NCBI GenBank assembly: GCA_951813525.2 | Contig: CATOTJ020000002.1 | Location: 1,860,001 to 1,924,000 of the forward strand | Origin: Thermohalobaculum sp951813525 | GTDB taxonomy: Bacteria > Pseudomonadota > Alphaproteobacteria > Rhodobacterales > Rhodobacteraceae | DNA length: 64,000 bases | Direction of reading: 5' to 3' | Shown: one piece after another, positions 26,001-35,209 of the stretch | Layout: each line of letters opens with the position of its first letter | Position numbering within the stretch: the first letter of the stretch is position 1 | Translations under genes and position numbers: made by a program | The notes under the pieces: generated by a model | The model's input: only the letters and a program-made list of their open reading frames with translations | What the model was told of the DNA's origin: nothing | Database searches by the model: none

Positions 26001-27596
26001 ATGGCCGGCAACGACCCATGGGTGCGCCCGTCGGCCGGGGACTTCTGGCTAGCGCTGGGCATCAAATTCACGACGTTCGAGGTCGTCAATTCAACGGCGC
26101 TGGTGATCGGCGAATTCGGCAACCGGTTCCTGTTGGCGCTTATCGGGTTGTCCAAGGCCCGGTTCCCGATGGCGGGGCCCGAGACTTACGCCTATGTCGA
26201 GTTGCAGTTGGAGGCAGTGTTCGACCCGACCGATGGTTTCTTTTCGGTCAGCGCCGTGCTGTCGCCGAACTCGTACCTGCTGGACCCGAACGTCAAGCTG
26301 ACCGGCGGTTTTGCTTTTGAGGTTTGGTATCCGCCCAACGAGCATTCCGGCGACTTTGTCGTGACCGTTGGCGGGTACAGCCCGTTTTTCGATGTCCCCG
26401 ATCACTATCCACAGGAACAGCCGGTCGGTTTCAAATGGTCGATCGACAACACGGTTTCCATCGAGGGCGGTCTTTATTTTGCGATGACCCCTGCCGCGAT
26501 GATGGCGGGCGGTACGCTGTCGGTGAACTATCAGTCTGGAAATCTAAAGGCGTGGTTCGATGCCCATGCCCATATCATCGCCTGGTACAACCCGTTCCAC
26601 TTCGTGGCCGATATCGGCGTTTCGATCGGGGCGTCCTATAAGGTCGATCTGCTGTTCGGGTCCAAGACCTACAAGGTCGAGCTGGGCGCCGATTTGCAGA
26701 TGTGGGGGCCGGAAACCGGTGGCACCGTGACGGTGCACTGGTTCATCATCTCGTTCACGGTCGATTTCGGCGCCGGTAAGTCCGACACGCCGCTCCGGCA
26801 GGATTGGACGACGTTCGCGAACGTGCTGCCGACGCCGGACAAGGTGGTCAGCGTTGTGGCCGCGCGCGGTTTGCAGGCCGAGCCACCGAAGGAAAGCAGC
26901 CCGCAGATCGAGGACCGGAGCGGGATCGACGAACCTGTCGAGGAGGCCTTGCCCTGGCTGGTCCGGGCCGATGCATTCGAGTTCACAGCGGACAGCAAGG
27001 TGCCGCTGACCCATCTTTACATTGGTGACGGCGCCGATCCGTTCGCGACCGGCAGCCAGTTGAACATCAAGCCGATGGGCGCCGAGGACAAGACCTCGCG
27101 CACCACGCTGAAGGTCATTTCGGAAGCGACGCAAGAGAACGTCCTGACCGCCGACTGGCCGGTCGAGGCGACAAGAAACGCCGTTCCGGTCGCCTTGTGG
27201 GGCACCGGTCCGAACAACGAGTTGCCGGAGGGCAATGGCCTGCTGCCCGATCAGCTTGCCGGGTTCAGGATCAAGCTGCCGCAGGCCAAGCTGGGCGCCG
27301 GAACGGGCGCCATCAATGTGCGCGACGATCTGCAATACGACTGGCTGCCGCCTGGCCCGAACCCCTTTAAAGTCGGTCTGCCACCGGTCGGGCCGGTGCC
27401 GCGCCAGTCCGATCAGGCAATCAGCAACATCACCCATATTATGGACCAACCGGTTCTGGATGCGCGCGATGCGCTGCATAGCACCTTTGCGGAACTTGGC
27501 CTTTCACCGGTCGAGAACGGATCGCTGAACGATCTGGCGGCCCGGGCAGGCGAGCTTTTCGTCAACGAACCCTTGGAAATCGGAGACGGGCAATGA
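23001..27596 (+). CDS. Giant DUF6603-type protein (1531 aa)
   Basis: A 1531-residue protein starting at ATG 23001, one base after the upstream stop. It has no signal peptide and no clear membrane helix. Nearly the whole chain alternates short hydrophobic and polar strands (FSVAVGGYWAINTDANFGLIV and many like it), suggesting a long beta-solenoid or beta-sheet scaffold. The block around residues 835-985 (LWFLLDASMTAAGLSIAVEG, VGSPLTDFEPHFNIEGLGI, GGPPYFMIAGFCGGFGYNN) matches my memory of DUF6603. A Gly/Ser/Pro linker at about 785-815 divides two large halves. The last 150 residues contain a separate domain. Function unknown. It overlaps the next gene by ATGA. Confidence 0.7.
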   Translation: MDIGTLKTLVKAGLTDGKYSLGIASLQSADLNTLATKFIANDKLNLTPGETPFKETENSITVVGTGIDAPFTDMAVEAEFYLDTGKNAALTLSAKGGAEYRFDQSFAVFKGNLGAELPFKGTPVIWLLSGAQNPHPAGMSFEGTLDFAQLSNGIATLLGITSEDLSGTMDMQGGGKTLTKFALDGPPLANIDLFIAKDVAVTFGLNAYHIQAPAATHPTLIPYIALGADIPFTAGGKKHSLPLSVRASSFNAPIRFNADLTDVIDATLDELGGLVGGADLGSTLPPPSTLPVGKDVAFTSLYMDIAPDGSAVTDVGLRVESAAVWDVVKIESTGRTLTAKDVYLDFLVVAPFSDPSPYLRFGGTFSITPKADLVMAAQLPDMQIGGYLTEGSVLTLSDFVEEFVGPVQGLPSIEVREISFFASKANYQFSVAVGGYWAINTDANFGLIVNGLGFEISYQGGDVQANLTGMFQIASIPLTVSAAYVSDDGWTFTGRTEPGAEIAIGKFITYVAETFTVPEPPKWVQQTTLKDVATSFKPSKMNFSFTVTGVIPIGGAEPLEITLGFSLESVNGGYRKHVSGELDVAGQIFTLDVEGSPTDMSVTGAWRAASPDHYLEFSTIAHAFAPASDIPELPNGLKLSIKEIALTYDFTLKSLTLSMSSATYGNAAFVALHDEQAGKWIFYFGLAIDRPLSLSNLPVLDHVLSGDETIEVSAFQALVASSPLDPNDAAQKAEIEAINAKIPQGYPTIPAPGLPGQVAVSADFNFGGDIYPLSIGTPAAANAVTSPSKGSAGTGSGPNKGTVPPPGDAADGTTWFNVQKSFGPVNFEKVGVRYSDSILWFLLDASMTAAGLSIAVEGLSVGSPLTDFEPHFNIEGLGIEYSGPSFSIGGAFLNLPPEAPITLEFGGMLTVEASVYGATAMGGYAQFDGQTSMFVFLNVDAVIGGPPYFMIAGFCGGFGYNNLLRIPAQDEVYQFPFVASMKDEGVFGKNPTPLSVLKKMMAGNDPWVRPSAGDFWLALGIKFTTFEVVNSTALVIGEFGNRFLLALIGLSKARFPMAGPETYAYVELQLEAVFDPTDGFFSVSAVLSPNSYLLDPNVKLTGGFAFEVWYPPNEHSGDFVVTVGGYSPFFDVPDHYPQEQPVGFKWSIDNTVSIEGGLYFAMTPAAMMAGGTLSVNYQSGNLKAWFDAHAHIIAWYNPFHFVADIGVSIGASYKVDLLFGSKTYKVELGADLQMWGPETGGTVTVHWFIISFTVDFGAGKSDTPLRQDWTTFANVLPTPDKVVSVVAARGLQAEPPKESSPQIEDRSGIDEPVEEALPWLVRADAFEFTADSKVPLTHLYIGDGADPFATGSQLNIKPMGAEDKTSRTTLKVISEATQENVLTADWPVEATRNAVPVALWGTGPNNELPEGNGLLPDQLAGFRIKLPQAKLGAGTGAINVRDDLQYDWLPPGPNPFKVGLPPVGPVPRQSDQAISNITHIMDQPVLDARDALHSTFAELGLSPVENGSLNDLAARAGELFVNEPLEIGDGQ

Positions 27597-29896
27597 CCGC
27601 CCCGGAACTGCCACCCGGCGACGTCGCCTTTTATGACGATTACCAGACGTCGATTGATGACGGGATCTACCGTATCGAAGCGAAGACCGAGATCGAGGGC
27701 GTCGAAACCGGCACCTATTTCGATGATCCGATCACCCAGCGCTTCGAGATCCGGGGGCCACAGTTTTCGATCCCCTCCAGCGCGATCCACAGCGTCTATC
27801 CGCCCGGGCAAAGCAATTCGATCTATGGGCAGAACCTCGCGAATGTCGTGATCTCGCGCCGGGTGCTGCCCTGGGAACGGCGGATGGACGCGAACGATCC
27901 GGCCATGCCCTGGTTGTGCCTTTTGGCGTTCCGCGAGGGTGAAATCCCGCTGGACACCAAAACCAACCAGACGATCAAGACCAACAAGGTCAGCGCGCTT
28001 CTGGCGCCCAAGGGCGACGTGGTGAAACCGGACATTCCGGTGTCGGGTATCCCGGAGCAAGTGCTGGGGTCGACCTGCGCCCATATCCAGATAACGGCGC
28101 CGATCTTTCAGGCGCTGGCGCCGAAACTGGCCGAGCTGCGGTATCTGTCCCATGTGCGCGAAGTCAACATGTCGAACCAGGCGTTCATGCAGTTGGACGA
28201 ATCCGGTTGGTTCAGCGTCGTTGCGGGCAACCGGCTGCTGGCAACCGAGGGAAACCGCGGCACCCGGTATTTTGTGCACCTTGTGTCGTTGGAGGGGTAT
28301 TTCGCCCTGATGAATGACCCGGCGAGTTGGCCGAAAAAGGAAAGCGATCCCGCGCAGGACAAGGATATTGCGCTGGTCTCGCTGTATAACTGGACCTTTC
28401 TGTCACAGCCGCAACCGCTGGATTTCCGCCAACTGGTCGAGAACTTTGCCAATCAGGCGGGCGGCGATGCCGATAATCTGTTGTTGCGCCGCAAGGTCGA
28501 TCCGCCCGAGCCACCGATTGATCCGCCGACGCAGCAGACCCTGGACCGGTTGAACCATGGATATGTGCCGCGCACCTATCGCGCCCCAAGCGGCGAGCAA
28601 ACCTATGCCTGGTATCGCGGTCCGCTTTGCCCGGTGATCGCGCAGCAACTGCCGCGCCCGACACCCGATTATCATTATCCATCGGCATCCTCTTTAATGA
28701 TCTATGACAAGGCTGCCGGGGTTTTTGACCAAAGCTATGCGGCGGCCTGGTCGATCGGACGCGCAATGGCGCTGTCTGACAGCACGTTCGGGACGGCGCT
28801 GATCCGGTTCCGCAAATCGGCCTATCGGTTGCTGGTCCGGTTGATGGACGCGCTGGATGCGGTGGGCGACAACACACCCGCGGATCTTGCCGCCATCGTC
28901 AAAAGCTCGGCCGTGCGGGATGCGTTCCGCAAGGCGGTGAACACGGATCTGGGCGGCCAGATCGCGAAATTACCGCAAGCGGCATCTGGCGTGCCCGCGC
29001 GCAGGGCCGATGCGGGGGTCGCTGAGCCCGATCCGGTGGCCGTTGCCAAGGCGTTTCTTGCGGAACCTGCCGTCACCGAATTTCTGAAGGAGAAGGTGGC
29101 CAGCGATCTGTTGCCGGTCGCCGAAGGGCTGGCCCGGTCGCGGCTGTTATATGACGTTCCGTTCAACCATCTGGTTCCGGACCAAAAGGCGCTGCCGGTC
29201 GAAGCGATGCGCTTTTTCTATGTCGATCAGAACTGGTTGGACGCGCTGACCGACGGCGCGATCAGCGTCGGCATGCAATCGTCGAAGGACAGCTTCTTCA
29301 CCCAAGCGATGCGCGGCGTGCTGGACGAGGCGGTGGCGGCCGAGGTCGCCCTGCTGCGGTCCAGACTTTTGGGTCAGGCCGTCGGAGAGCACGAAGGCAA
29401 CGATCCGCGCGAGGCGATGTCGGGCGTTCTGATCCGATCCGCGGTCGTCAGCGGATGGCCGGGTTTGCAGATCAAGGGCTTCAAGGGCGATCCGACATCC
29501 GGAACGGCGCTGAAGCTGCTGCGCATGGACCGGCTGGCCTCGAACGTGGTGCTGGCGCTGTTTTTGGATGTCCCCGACACGGTGATGCTGGCCGAGCCGC
29601 AACAAGGGTTGGCGTTCGGGGTCGAGGACGGAATGGTTGTCAGCCTGCGCCAGCTTGCCGATCCACCCGGACGGCCGCTGGGCAAGGACATGCCAGCGGT
29701 TTTCAGAACAACCGGCGGGCAACTGGGCGACACGGTTCTGAATGTGAATGACGGCGCGGCGGCGATGGTGCCGACCATGCAAAGCGCCCCCTATCTGGGT
29801 GCCGCGATCGGACCTGCACAGTTCGGCATGCAGATGATCCGGTCGCCCGAAGCGATCACTTTTGTGGCGCCTGCCAATCAGGGAGCCGGGAAATGA
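27593..29896 (+). CDS. Large uncharacterised protein (767 aa) of the DUF6603 operon
   Basis: Not a family I can name. No signal peptide. The first 230 residues are mixed alpha/beta (PSSAIHSVYPPGQSNSIYGQ; LPWERRMDANDPAMPWLCLL). There follows a Pro-rich linker (VDPPEPPIDPPTQQ, about 303-316) and a helical central region. The C-terminal third has a conserved-looking block LPVEAMRFFYVDQNWLDALT and DGAISVGMQ. The ATG at 27593 overlaps the DUF6603 gene stop, so the two proteins are probably made together and may interact. The 3' end runs into a 15-bp tandem repeat that repeats its stop codon. Confidence 0.7.
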   Translation: MTAPELPPGDVAFYDDYQTSIDDGIYRIEAKTEIEGVETGTYFDDPITQRFEIRGPQFSIPSSAIHSVYPPGQSNSIYGQNLANVVISRRVLPWERRMDANDPAMPWLCLLAFREGEIPLDTKTNQTIKTNKVSALLAPKGDVVKPDIPVSGIPEQVLGSTCAHIQITAPIFQALAPKLAELRYLSHVREVNMSNQAFMQLDESGWFSVVAGNRLLATEGNRGTRYFVHLVSLEGYFALMNDPASWPKKESDPAQDKDIALVSLYNWTFLSQPQPLDFRQLVENFANQAGGDADNLLLRRKVDPPEPPIDPPTQQTLDRLNHGYVPRTYRAPSGEQTYAWYRGPLCPVIAQQLPRPTPDYHYPSASSLMIYDKAAGVFDQSYAAAWSIGRAMALSDSTFGTALIRFRKSAYRLLVRLMDALDAVGDNTPADLAAIVKSSAVRDAFRKAVNTDLGGQIAKLPQAASGVPARRADAGVAEPDPVAVAKAFLAEPAVTEFLKEKVASDLLPVAEGLARSRLLYDVPFNHLVPDQKALPVEAMRFFYVDQNWLDALTDGAISVGMQSSKDSFFTQAMRGVLDEAVAAEVALLRSRLLGQAVGEHEGNDPREAMSGVLIRSAVVSGWPGLQIKGFKGDPTSGTALKLLRMDRLASNVVLALFLDVPDTVMLAEPQQGLAFGVEDGMVVSLRQLADPPGRPLGKDMPAVFRTTGGQLGDTVLNVNDGAAAMVPTMQSAPYLGAAIGPAQFGMQMIRSPEAITFVAPANQGAGK

Positions 29897-29955
29897 CGGG
29901 CGGGAAAATGAGTGGGCGTGAAATGAGGGGCCGGGAAATGAGGGGCGTAAAATGA
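29885..29955 (+). repeat. 15-bp tandem repeat at gene junction, with repeated stop and ATGA
   Basis: Five copies of a unit ending in AAATGA occur at 29891, 29906, 29921, 29936 and 29950, spaced 15, 15, 15 and 14 bp. The first contains the stop of the 767-aa gene. In that frame most copies repeat a TGA. In the overlapping ATG frame (29893) they encode a 20-residue mini-ORF built of M-x-G-x-K/E pentads, ending at 29955. The GAGGGGG at the end lies 5 bases before the GTG start of the next gene. Confidence 0.85.
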
Positions 29956-29965
29956 GGGGGCTCGC

Positions 29966-32900
29966 GTGACCATGAACTCTGCACTTCTGGTTCCGATCAG
30001 ACCGCACGCGCTGGTTGTGAACGATCAGGTCCGAAAGGGTCAGAACTTTCAACGCTGGCAGATGAATTACCGCAAGCTGGAAGAATATGCCTCGCCCATG
30101 CCTGCGGCGTTCAGCGGCAACACGGCCCAGGACTGGAACAACCAGCCCGATGCGAACGGGATCTATCTGCATTGGGTGCTGCCCAAGGCCCTGCGCCACG
30201 GCGTGCAGCAAACAACACCGCCCAGCAGCGGCGGGGCAGTTGCCAGAACCGACGGCCCGCTGCACGGGCAGACGGTCTATCCGCTGGTGCCGAACCGATG
30301 GCTTGTCACGCGGTTTTCCGGGCCGCCGACGGAGCGTATTGCGACGGCCTGGGTGATCGAGAGCGATTTTCTGGATCCGAACGAAGGGACGACACCTTAT
30401 GTCGATCCGTTCGACACGCAGTCGCTGAAGGTGACGGCGCTGGGTCGCAAGGTCGACGCTGCGGGCTGGTCCGAGCCGGGAAGCGATAAGTTGTTTCTGA
30501 CGGCGACAGGCGCGGGCGACATCACGTTTTCGGCCTATCAGCCCTATGTCGAGAATGTCTTTTCCATCCATGACCCCCTGACCGATATCGACGCGGGCAC
30601 GGTCAGCTATCTGGTGTCGGGGTGGTATTCCGATCCGGCAAAGGATGCGTTGGCCGGGGTTACGGATCAGCCGTCCTTCGATGCCCGGCTGACGAGCTTG
30701 GGCTGGTCGGTTGCCGGTCAGGCGCCGGGCGTTTGCGATACATCGCTTTATTCCGGCGCGGCCACCGCGATCAAATGGGACCCGGACGGCCCGATCCCGC
30801 CATCGGACCGGCCCGACACCGCCAAGCTGGCGGTCGGCAATACTTCGATCGATGCGCTGACGGCGCTGATCGACGAGCAGTCCGCGGGCGACCCAAACAT
30901 CGAGCCGCAATTGCTGGAGGCCTTTCAATACGGGTTGTTGCCCAAGCTGGATCAGCCGAACGGCCCGATCCTATTGAAACACGCCATTCACCGTGCGTGG
31001 TTCGGCGCAGGCACCGGGCGGTTCGAATGGGTCATCCTGCGCGATCCCGACGATCCGAACAGCAATCCCGAAGATCCCGATTACCCGGACACCCCGATTG
31101 ACTGGGACAATCCGATCCTGATCCCCGACTGGCTGGGCAAGTTGAATCAGGCGCAGCAGGCCTTTGACATGGCCGTTGCCGAAAGGGCGTCGTTGCAGTC
31201 GGATCTTTACGCGATGTGGTGGACAGCGGGGCTGTTCGCCAACCTGCCCGAACAGCAGCAACAGGACCTGACCGATCAGGACCCGGCGTTCACCGAGGCC
31301 AACTTCCAGGCACAGCTGAACCCGGCAACCGATGGGTCGATCGCCAACCGGCTGGCAGCCCAGGTCACCCGGGTCCAGGCCCTGGCCGAAACGGTGCCGC
31401 AGGGGACGACGGCCGAGGACCTGAAAAAGGCCGCGGCGGCCTATGCGGCGGACAAGGGATTGCCAGAGGGATATCGCCTGAACCGGTACAATGGCGATCC
31501 GTTCTTTTCGGCCAATGACCCGGTCGCGCTGATCGCGGGGGCCAAATCCGACGATGTTCTGGTCGACGACGATATCCTGGTCTGCCGGATCGACAGCCAG
31601 ATGGTTTCGGGCCTCACCTATAACGGGACCGAAGTGACAGCCGAAACGATGGGCGGTAAAATTCCGACCATCGACACCGCTGCCATGCCCATCGTGCCGC
31701 CTGCGATTTTTGTCGATGCGTTCTTTCAGGACAGCGCCAGCGCGACCATGATCGCCGCCGCCCTGGGGGACACCAACCCCGATATCATCGCGGCGATTGC
31801 CAAACAGATCGCCGAGCAGGACGGGTTGAGCGGCACGCCCCCGTCGATTGCACGCACCCCCTGGCAGCAGCCCTGGGTCCCGCTGTTCGTGCTTTGGATG
31901 ATCCGGTTTTATCCCATCGCCTACGAACATGAAGGCAAGCAAAACTGGTCGTTCAATGGCGAAAAATACGAATTGGTCGATGACGATCTTCCGGAAAACG
32001 ACCCGGAAAGTTTCGTGCTGTCGGGCACGACCTTCCTGACCCCGCAGGCCAGTTTCAACTTTAAACGGCGGCTGGAGGATTTTCGCAATAACCATCCCAA
32101 TCTGGATGCCGCCGAGTTGAAGGCTCTGGACGATTTCATCATCACGACCGACGATTGGGACTTCCTGTCGCAAACGCTTGACGGGTTCGCCGAGCAATTG
32201 ATCCGCCGCGATAACGAGGCGAACGTAACGCCCGGCGCGACGTCGGCGATCGGCAAGGACATCGGCACGATGAATTCCATCGTTCCCATTCGGGGCGCCG
32301 TGCCACAGCCGTTCAATGGCTGGCCGGCCAGCCGGTTCCAGCAATACCGCTCGGGCCAGTTCTGCTTTGAAAAGCTGTCCGTCGTCGATCTTTTCGGCCA
32401 GACGATCGAGGTGGTAAAATCTCAGGATTATCTGCAATTCAAACCGGTGCGCGCGCCCGATTTCATTCCCAAGCACACGGTGCTGCCGGAAGAACCGGAC
32501 CGGTTCCTGCAGGTCGGGCCGCGCATTCTGCAACCCGCCCGGCTGGACTTCAATTTCGTGTCCGCGACCGACGACCACAAGATCATCAATCAGCACAGCG
32601 GCACCAACCCGGTCTGTGCCTGGGTCCTGCCCAATCACATCGACCGTGCGCTGTCTTGTTACGACCCCAAGGGGCGTTATCTGGTCGAATTGCGTGTTGT
32701 GACGAACGCCGATGACCAACAGGTGGTGAATTGGACCTTCGGGCCGAACGCCCCCTATTCCGACCTGCCCGCCCTGCGCCGCGCCCTGCCCCATCTGGGA
32801 CAGATGATCGACGGGTTGATTGCCGCCGGGCCGGTCGCCTTTCAGGAGTTCTTCGAAACCATCGATCAGACGCTTTGGGCGATCGATCCGCTGGGATCGC

Positions 32901-33637
32901 GCGGCGACCAGTCGCTGTCGGTTCTGGTCGGGCGGCCGTTGGCCCTGACCCGGTCCAGATTGCAACTGGAACTCTTGGGTCCGGCGGTCACGGACCCATC
33001 CTGGCAGCACACTTTCGATCCGGCTGCGGCTCTCTTTGAAGACTATGTCTTCCCGGTGCGGCTGGGCGAGATTGCGCTGAGCGACGATGGGCTGATCGGC
33101 TATTTCGCGGCCAAGGACTATTCGCAGTTCAACGCCGTTCGCCTGCCGGGCGGTGGGATGGAGCCGTTGGGTTCGGACTATGTCAAGCACATCGCGCCGG
33201 GCAACTTTATCGACCTGAAATTCTCGGACACGTCGAACGCGTTCGTCACCATGCTGGTCGATCCGCGGGCGTCCGTTCACGCCACGACCGGGCTGTTGCC
33301 GCAGAACCAGGTCACTGTTCCTGCGGGCTTTGTCGAACCGGCGTTTCAGGCGATGGAAATCACGTTCTTTGCCGGACCTCTGTTGTCGACTGCAACGACA
33401 GTAGAAGCCCCGGCAGAGGTCGACGACCGGTATGGCAACGCCGCCGAACCAATACAAAAGACATCGGTGATCATGCCCAAACCGTCCGAAAGAAACGGAA
33501 CCTGGAGCTGGCTGGATATCGGCGACACAGGCGACGGGGTTGCCATTCTGGACAGCGACCAATCGGCCGATTTCTCGAACGCCCAGGCAGAACTGAGAAC
33601 GGGGTTGATGCGCCTGAAAGGCGCCTTGGGCAAATAG
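29966..33637 (+). CDS. Large uncharacterised protein (1223 aa) of the DUF6603 operon
   Basis: The start is GTG 29966 (five bases after GAGGGGG) or ATG 29972. The 1223-residue product is not a family I can name. It has no signal peptide. The N-terminal region contains a striking block, NGIYLHWVLPKALRHG (about 66-81), then YPLVPNRWLVTRFSG. Around 320-420 there are Asp/Pro-rich loops (DPDDPNSNPEDPDYPDTPID). The middle is helical, and the C-terminal half returns to beta-rich sequence. Length, coupling to the 767-aa gene and lack of export signals suggest a large cytoplasmic complex with its operon partners. This is inference. Confidence 0.7.
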   Translation: MTMNSALLVPIRPHALVVNDQVRKGQNFQRWQMNYRKLEEYASPMPAAFSGNTAQDWNNQPDANGIYLHWVLPKALRHGVQQTTPPSSGGAVARTDGPLHGQTVYPLVPNRWLVTRFSGPPTERIATAWVIESDFLDPNEGTTPYVDPFDTQSLKVTALGRKVDAAGWSEPGSDKLFLTATGAGDITFSAYQPYVENVFSIHDPLTDIDAGTVSYLVSGWYSDPAKDALAGVTDQPSFDARLTSLGWSVAGQAPGVCDTSLYSGAATAIKWDPDGPIPPSDRPDTAKLAVGNTSIDALTALIDEQSAGDPNIEPQLLEAFQYGLLPKLDQPNGPILLKHAIHRAWFGAGTGRFEWVILRDPDDPNSNPEDPDYPDTPIDWDNPILIPDWLGKLNQAQQAFDMAVAERASLQSDLYAMWWTAGLFANLPEQQQQDLTDQDPAFTEANFQAQLNPATDGSIANRLAAQVTRVQALAETVPQGTTAEDLKKAAAAYAADKGLPEGYRLNRYNGDPFFSANDPVALIAGAKSDDVLVDDDILVCRIDSQMVSGLTYNGTEVTAETMGGKIPTIDTAAMPIVPPAIFVDAFFQDSASATMIAAALGDTNPDIIAAIAKQIAEQDGLSGTPPSIARTPWQQPWVPLFVLWMIRFYPIAYEHEGKQNWSFNGEKYELVDDDLPENDPESFVLSGTTFLTPQASFNFKRRLEDFRNNHPNLDAAELKALDDFIITTDDWDFLSQTLDGFAEQLIRRDNEANVTPGATSAIGKDIGTMNSIVPIRGAVPQPFNGWPASRFQQYRSGQFCFEKLSVVDLFGQTIEVVKSQDYLQFKPVRAPDFIPKHTVLPEEPDRFLQVGPRILQPARLDFNFVSATDDHKIINQHSGTNPVCAWVLPNHIDRALSCYDPKGRYLVELRVVTNADDQQVVNWTFGPNAPYSDLPALRRALPHLGQMIDGLIAAGPVAFQEFFETIDQTLWAIDPLGSRGDQSLSVLVGRPLALTRSRLQLELLGPAVTDPSWQHTFDPAAALFEDYVFPVRLGEIALSDDGLIGYFAAKDYSQFNAVRLPGGGMEPLGSDYVKHIAPGNFIDLKFSDTSNAFVTMLVDPRASVHATTGLLPQNQVTVPAGFVEPAFQAMEITFFAGPLLSTATTVEAPAEVDDRYGNAAEPIQKTSVIMPKPSERNGTWSWLDIGDTGDGVAILDSDQSADFSNAQAELRTGLMRLKGALGK

Positions 33638-33659
33638 CGCTTATGAAACGGGGGTAGCC

Positions 33660-35171
33660 ATGTCGCATGTCGCGAAAGGGACCAATGAGGGTCTTTTGGC
33701 CTATGGCATCACGTCCAGCCCGGTTCCGATCCGGGTGGCGCCGGAAGATGGCAACCCCTCGCTGGCCGCCTTGGTTATAACGGTGTCCAACAACAGCAGC
33801 ACTGCGGTCTATTGCGACGAGATCAAGATCAGCATCCCAGTCGGCGAACTGGCCCAGGACCTGACCGACGATGCCTCGGGCATTCTGGTCAGCGCCAATG
33901 CGTCCGATCACTGGCAGATCGCACAAAGCACGGACGGCGAGTTCGTAGTGACGCCGCAGGCGCCCGCCAATCGCAAGATCGCGGCCGATGGTCTGAGCTT
34001 TCAGATCTATAACATCCCGGTGAACAACCAGGTCGGGACGTTTACATTGAGCGTTACCGAGCGCTCGTCGCACACCGACAACGGTTTTCAAGAGCGCAAG
34101 AACGACTTCGATCTGTCGAAGTTCCCCTATGGCTTTTTTGTCGGCGATTTCGCAGCCTCGGCCCCGCAGGTTGCGCATAATGGACAGGTAACGCTGACCT
34201 GGAATGGTGCGGACACAGCCACGTATACAATCCTGTTCGCCACTCAGGCGGTCGATGTGACCAACCAGCGGCGATGGGTCTCTCCGCCGTTGACGGCAAC
34301 GACGACGTTTACGTTGAAAGCGAGCGCGCAGGAGGAAGGCGAAACCGTCGATACACTGCTCTTCGTGACCGTGATTGTCGAAAAGCCCGATCTGGTCGCC
34401 TCATCACTGACGGTTTCGGGGGCTGGCGGTGTTCAAGGCGAACTGACGGTTGGATCGAACGTGACCGTCGCTGGCGACACCGCGCTGCAGGGCGCTGTTA
34501 CAACCGGCGCGCTGACGACTGAGGGCACGTTGACGACTGAAGGCACGTTGACAACCAAAGGCAGATTGACGGTGGCGGGCGCATTGTCGGCGACCGGATC
34601 CGTCGGGTTCCTGGGAAACGCTGCCCTGCTCGCCTCTGGCACGGGGGGCGATCAGCACTTCTATAACGCCAAGACCGATGGCTTCCTGATCGTGTATCTG
34701 GAGGCGATCAATCAGGTAAAAAAGTCTGTTTCGCTGGCTTTTTTGCTGTCGCACACAACCTGGTTCACCCAGACCGGCGGGCAGTTTTGCTATTGCAAGA
34801 CCGAGAGTAATGGCGACTCGAGTTGGTGGAGTTGGGTCAACAACAATGTCGCCACGATCCCGGTTGCCCGCGGCTCGAATTTCGGCTTTCAGTTACAGCA
34901 GTTTGGCGCCAATGACGTCGCGTCCCCGGCGCATTTTTATTGGATGCCGCAAGGGACGGATGCCGCGCCAGAGGTGACATTTACAACGCTGGACGGCATC
35001 CCGGACGGAACGCCGGAACCGCCGCGCGTTACCGCAGATGACACCCTGAACATGCCGGGCCGGAACCCGGAGCGGGCCGGTGCATTTCTGGACCGATTGA
35101 CCAGTGCAACCGGCCAATCAATCACCGCTGAAGATCGCGCGACGCTTGCGGACCTGTTGATGCGTATCTGA
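33660..35171 (+). CDS. Ig-like plus fibre-like repeat protein, paralogue A
   Basis: A 503-residue protein preceded by a GGGGG ribosome site. Residues 1-130 form a conserved head (NEGLLAYGITSSPVPIRV; IPVGELAQDLTDDASGILVSAN). Next is an Ig/fibronectin-like domain (SAPQVAHNGQVTLTWNGADTATYTI, about 160-245). Residues about 250-320 are short Thr/Gly/Val repeats (GALTTEGTLTTEGTLTTKG) like the shaft of phage tail fibres. The C-terminal region, HFYNAKTDGFLIVYLEAI to HFYWMPQG, ends in a helix. It is similar over its whole length to the next gene. No signal peptide. Function unknown; it looks structural or binding. Confidence 0.7.
   Translation: MSHVAKGTNEGLLAYGITSSPVPIRVAPEDGNPSLAALVITVSNNSSTAVYCDEIKISIPVGELAQDLTDDASGILVSANASDHWQIAQSTDGEFVVTPQAPANRKIAADGLSFQIYNIPVNNQVGTFTLSVTERSSHTDNGFQERKNDFDLSKFPYGFFVGDFAASAPQVAHNGQVTLTWNGADTATYTILFATQAVDVTNQRRWVSPPLTATTTFTLKASAQEEGETVDTLLFVTVIVEKPDLVASSLTVSGAGGVQGELTVGSNVTVAGDTALQGAVTTGALTTEGTLTTEGTLTTKGRLTVAGALSATGSVGFLGNAALLASGTGGDQHFYNAKTDGFLIVYLEAINQVKKSVSLAFLLSHTTWFTQTGGQFCYCKTESNGDSSWWSWVNNNVATIPVARGSNFGFQLQQFGANDVASPAHFYWMPQGTDAAPEVTFTTLDGIPDGTPEPPRVTADDTLNMPGRNPERAGAFLDRLTSATGQSITAEDRATLADLLMRI
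34506..34577 (+). repeat. 18-bp tandem repeat inside paralogue A
   Basis: Four 18-bp units (34506, 34524, 34542, 34560). The second and third are near identical (GGCACGTTGACGACTGAA / GGCACGTTGACAACCAAA). They encode six-residue repeats G-T-L-T-T-E/K. The near identity at DNA level shows recent duplication; repeat number could vary between strains. Confidence 0.85.
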
Positions 35172-35209
35172 ACGCAGCATTTTTTGATTTGGTTTAGGGG
35201 GGAAGACAA

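Noticed and set aside
29885..29955. Possible CRISPR-like array
   Set aside because: Repeats are 15 bp with no spacers and no cas genes; likewise at 40247-40291 and 34506-34577.
30971..33562. 863-codon minus-strand frame opposite the 1223-aa gene
   Set aside because: Long open antisense frames arise from GC-rich third positions; no start site, motif or fold is visible.
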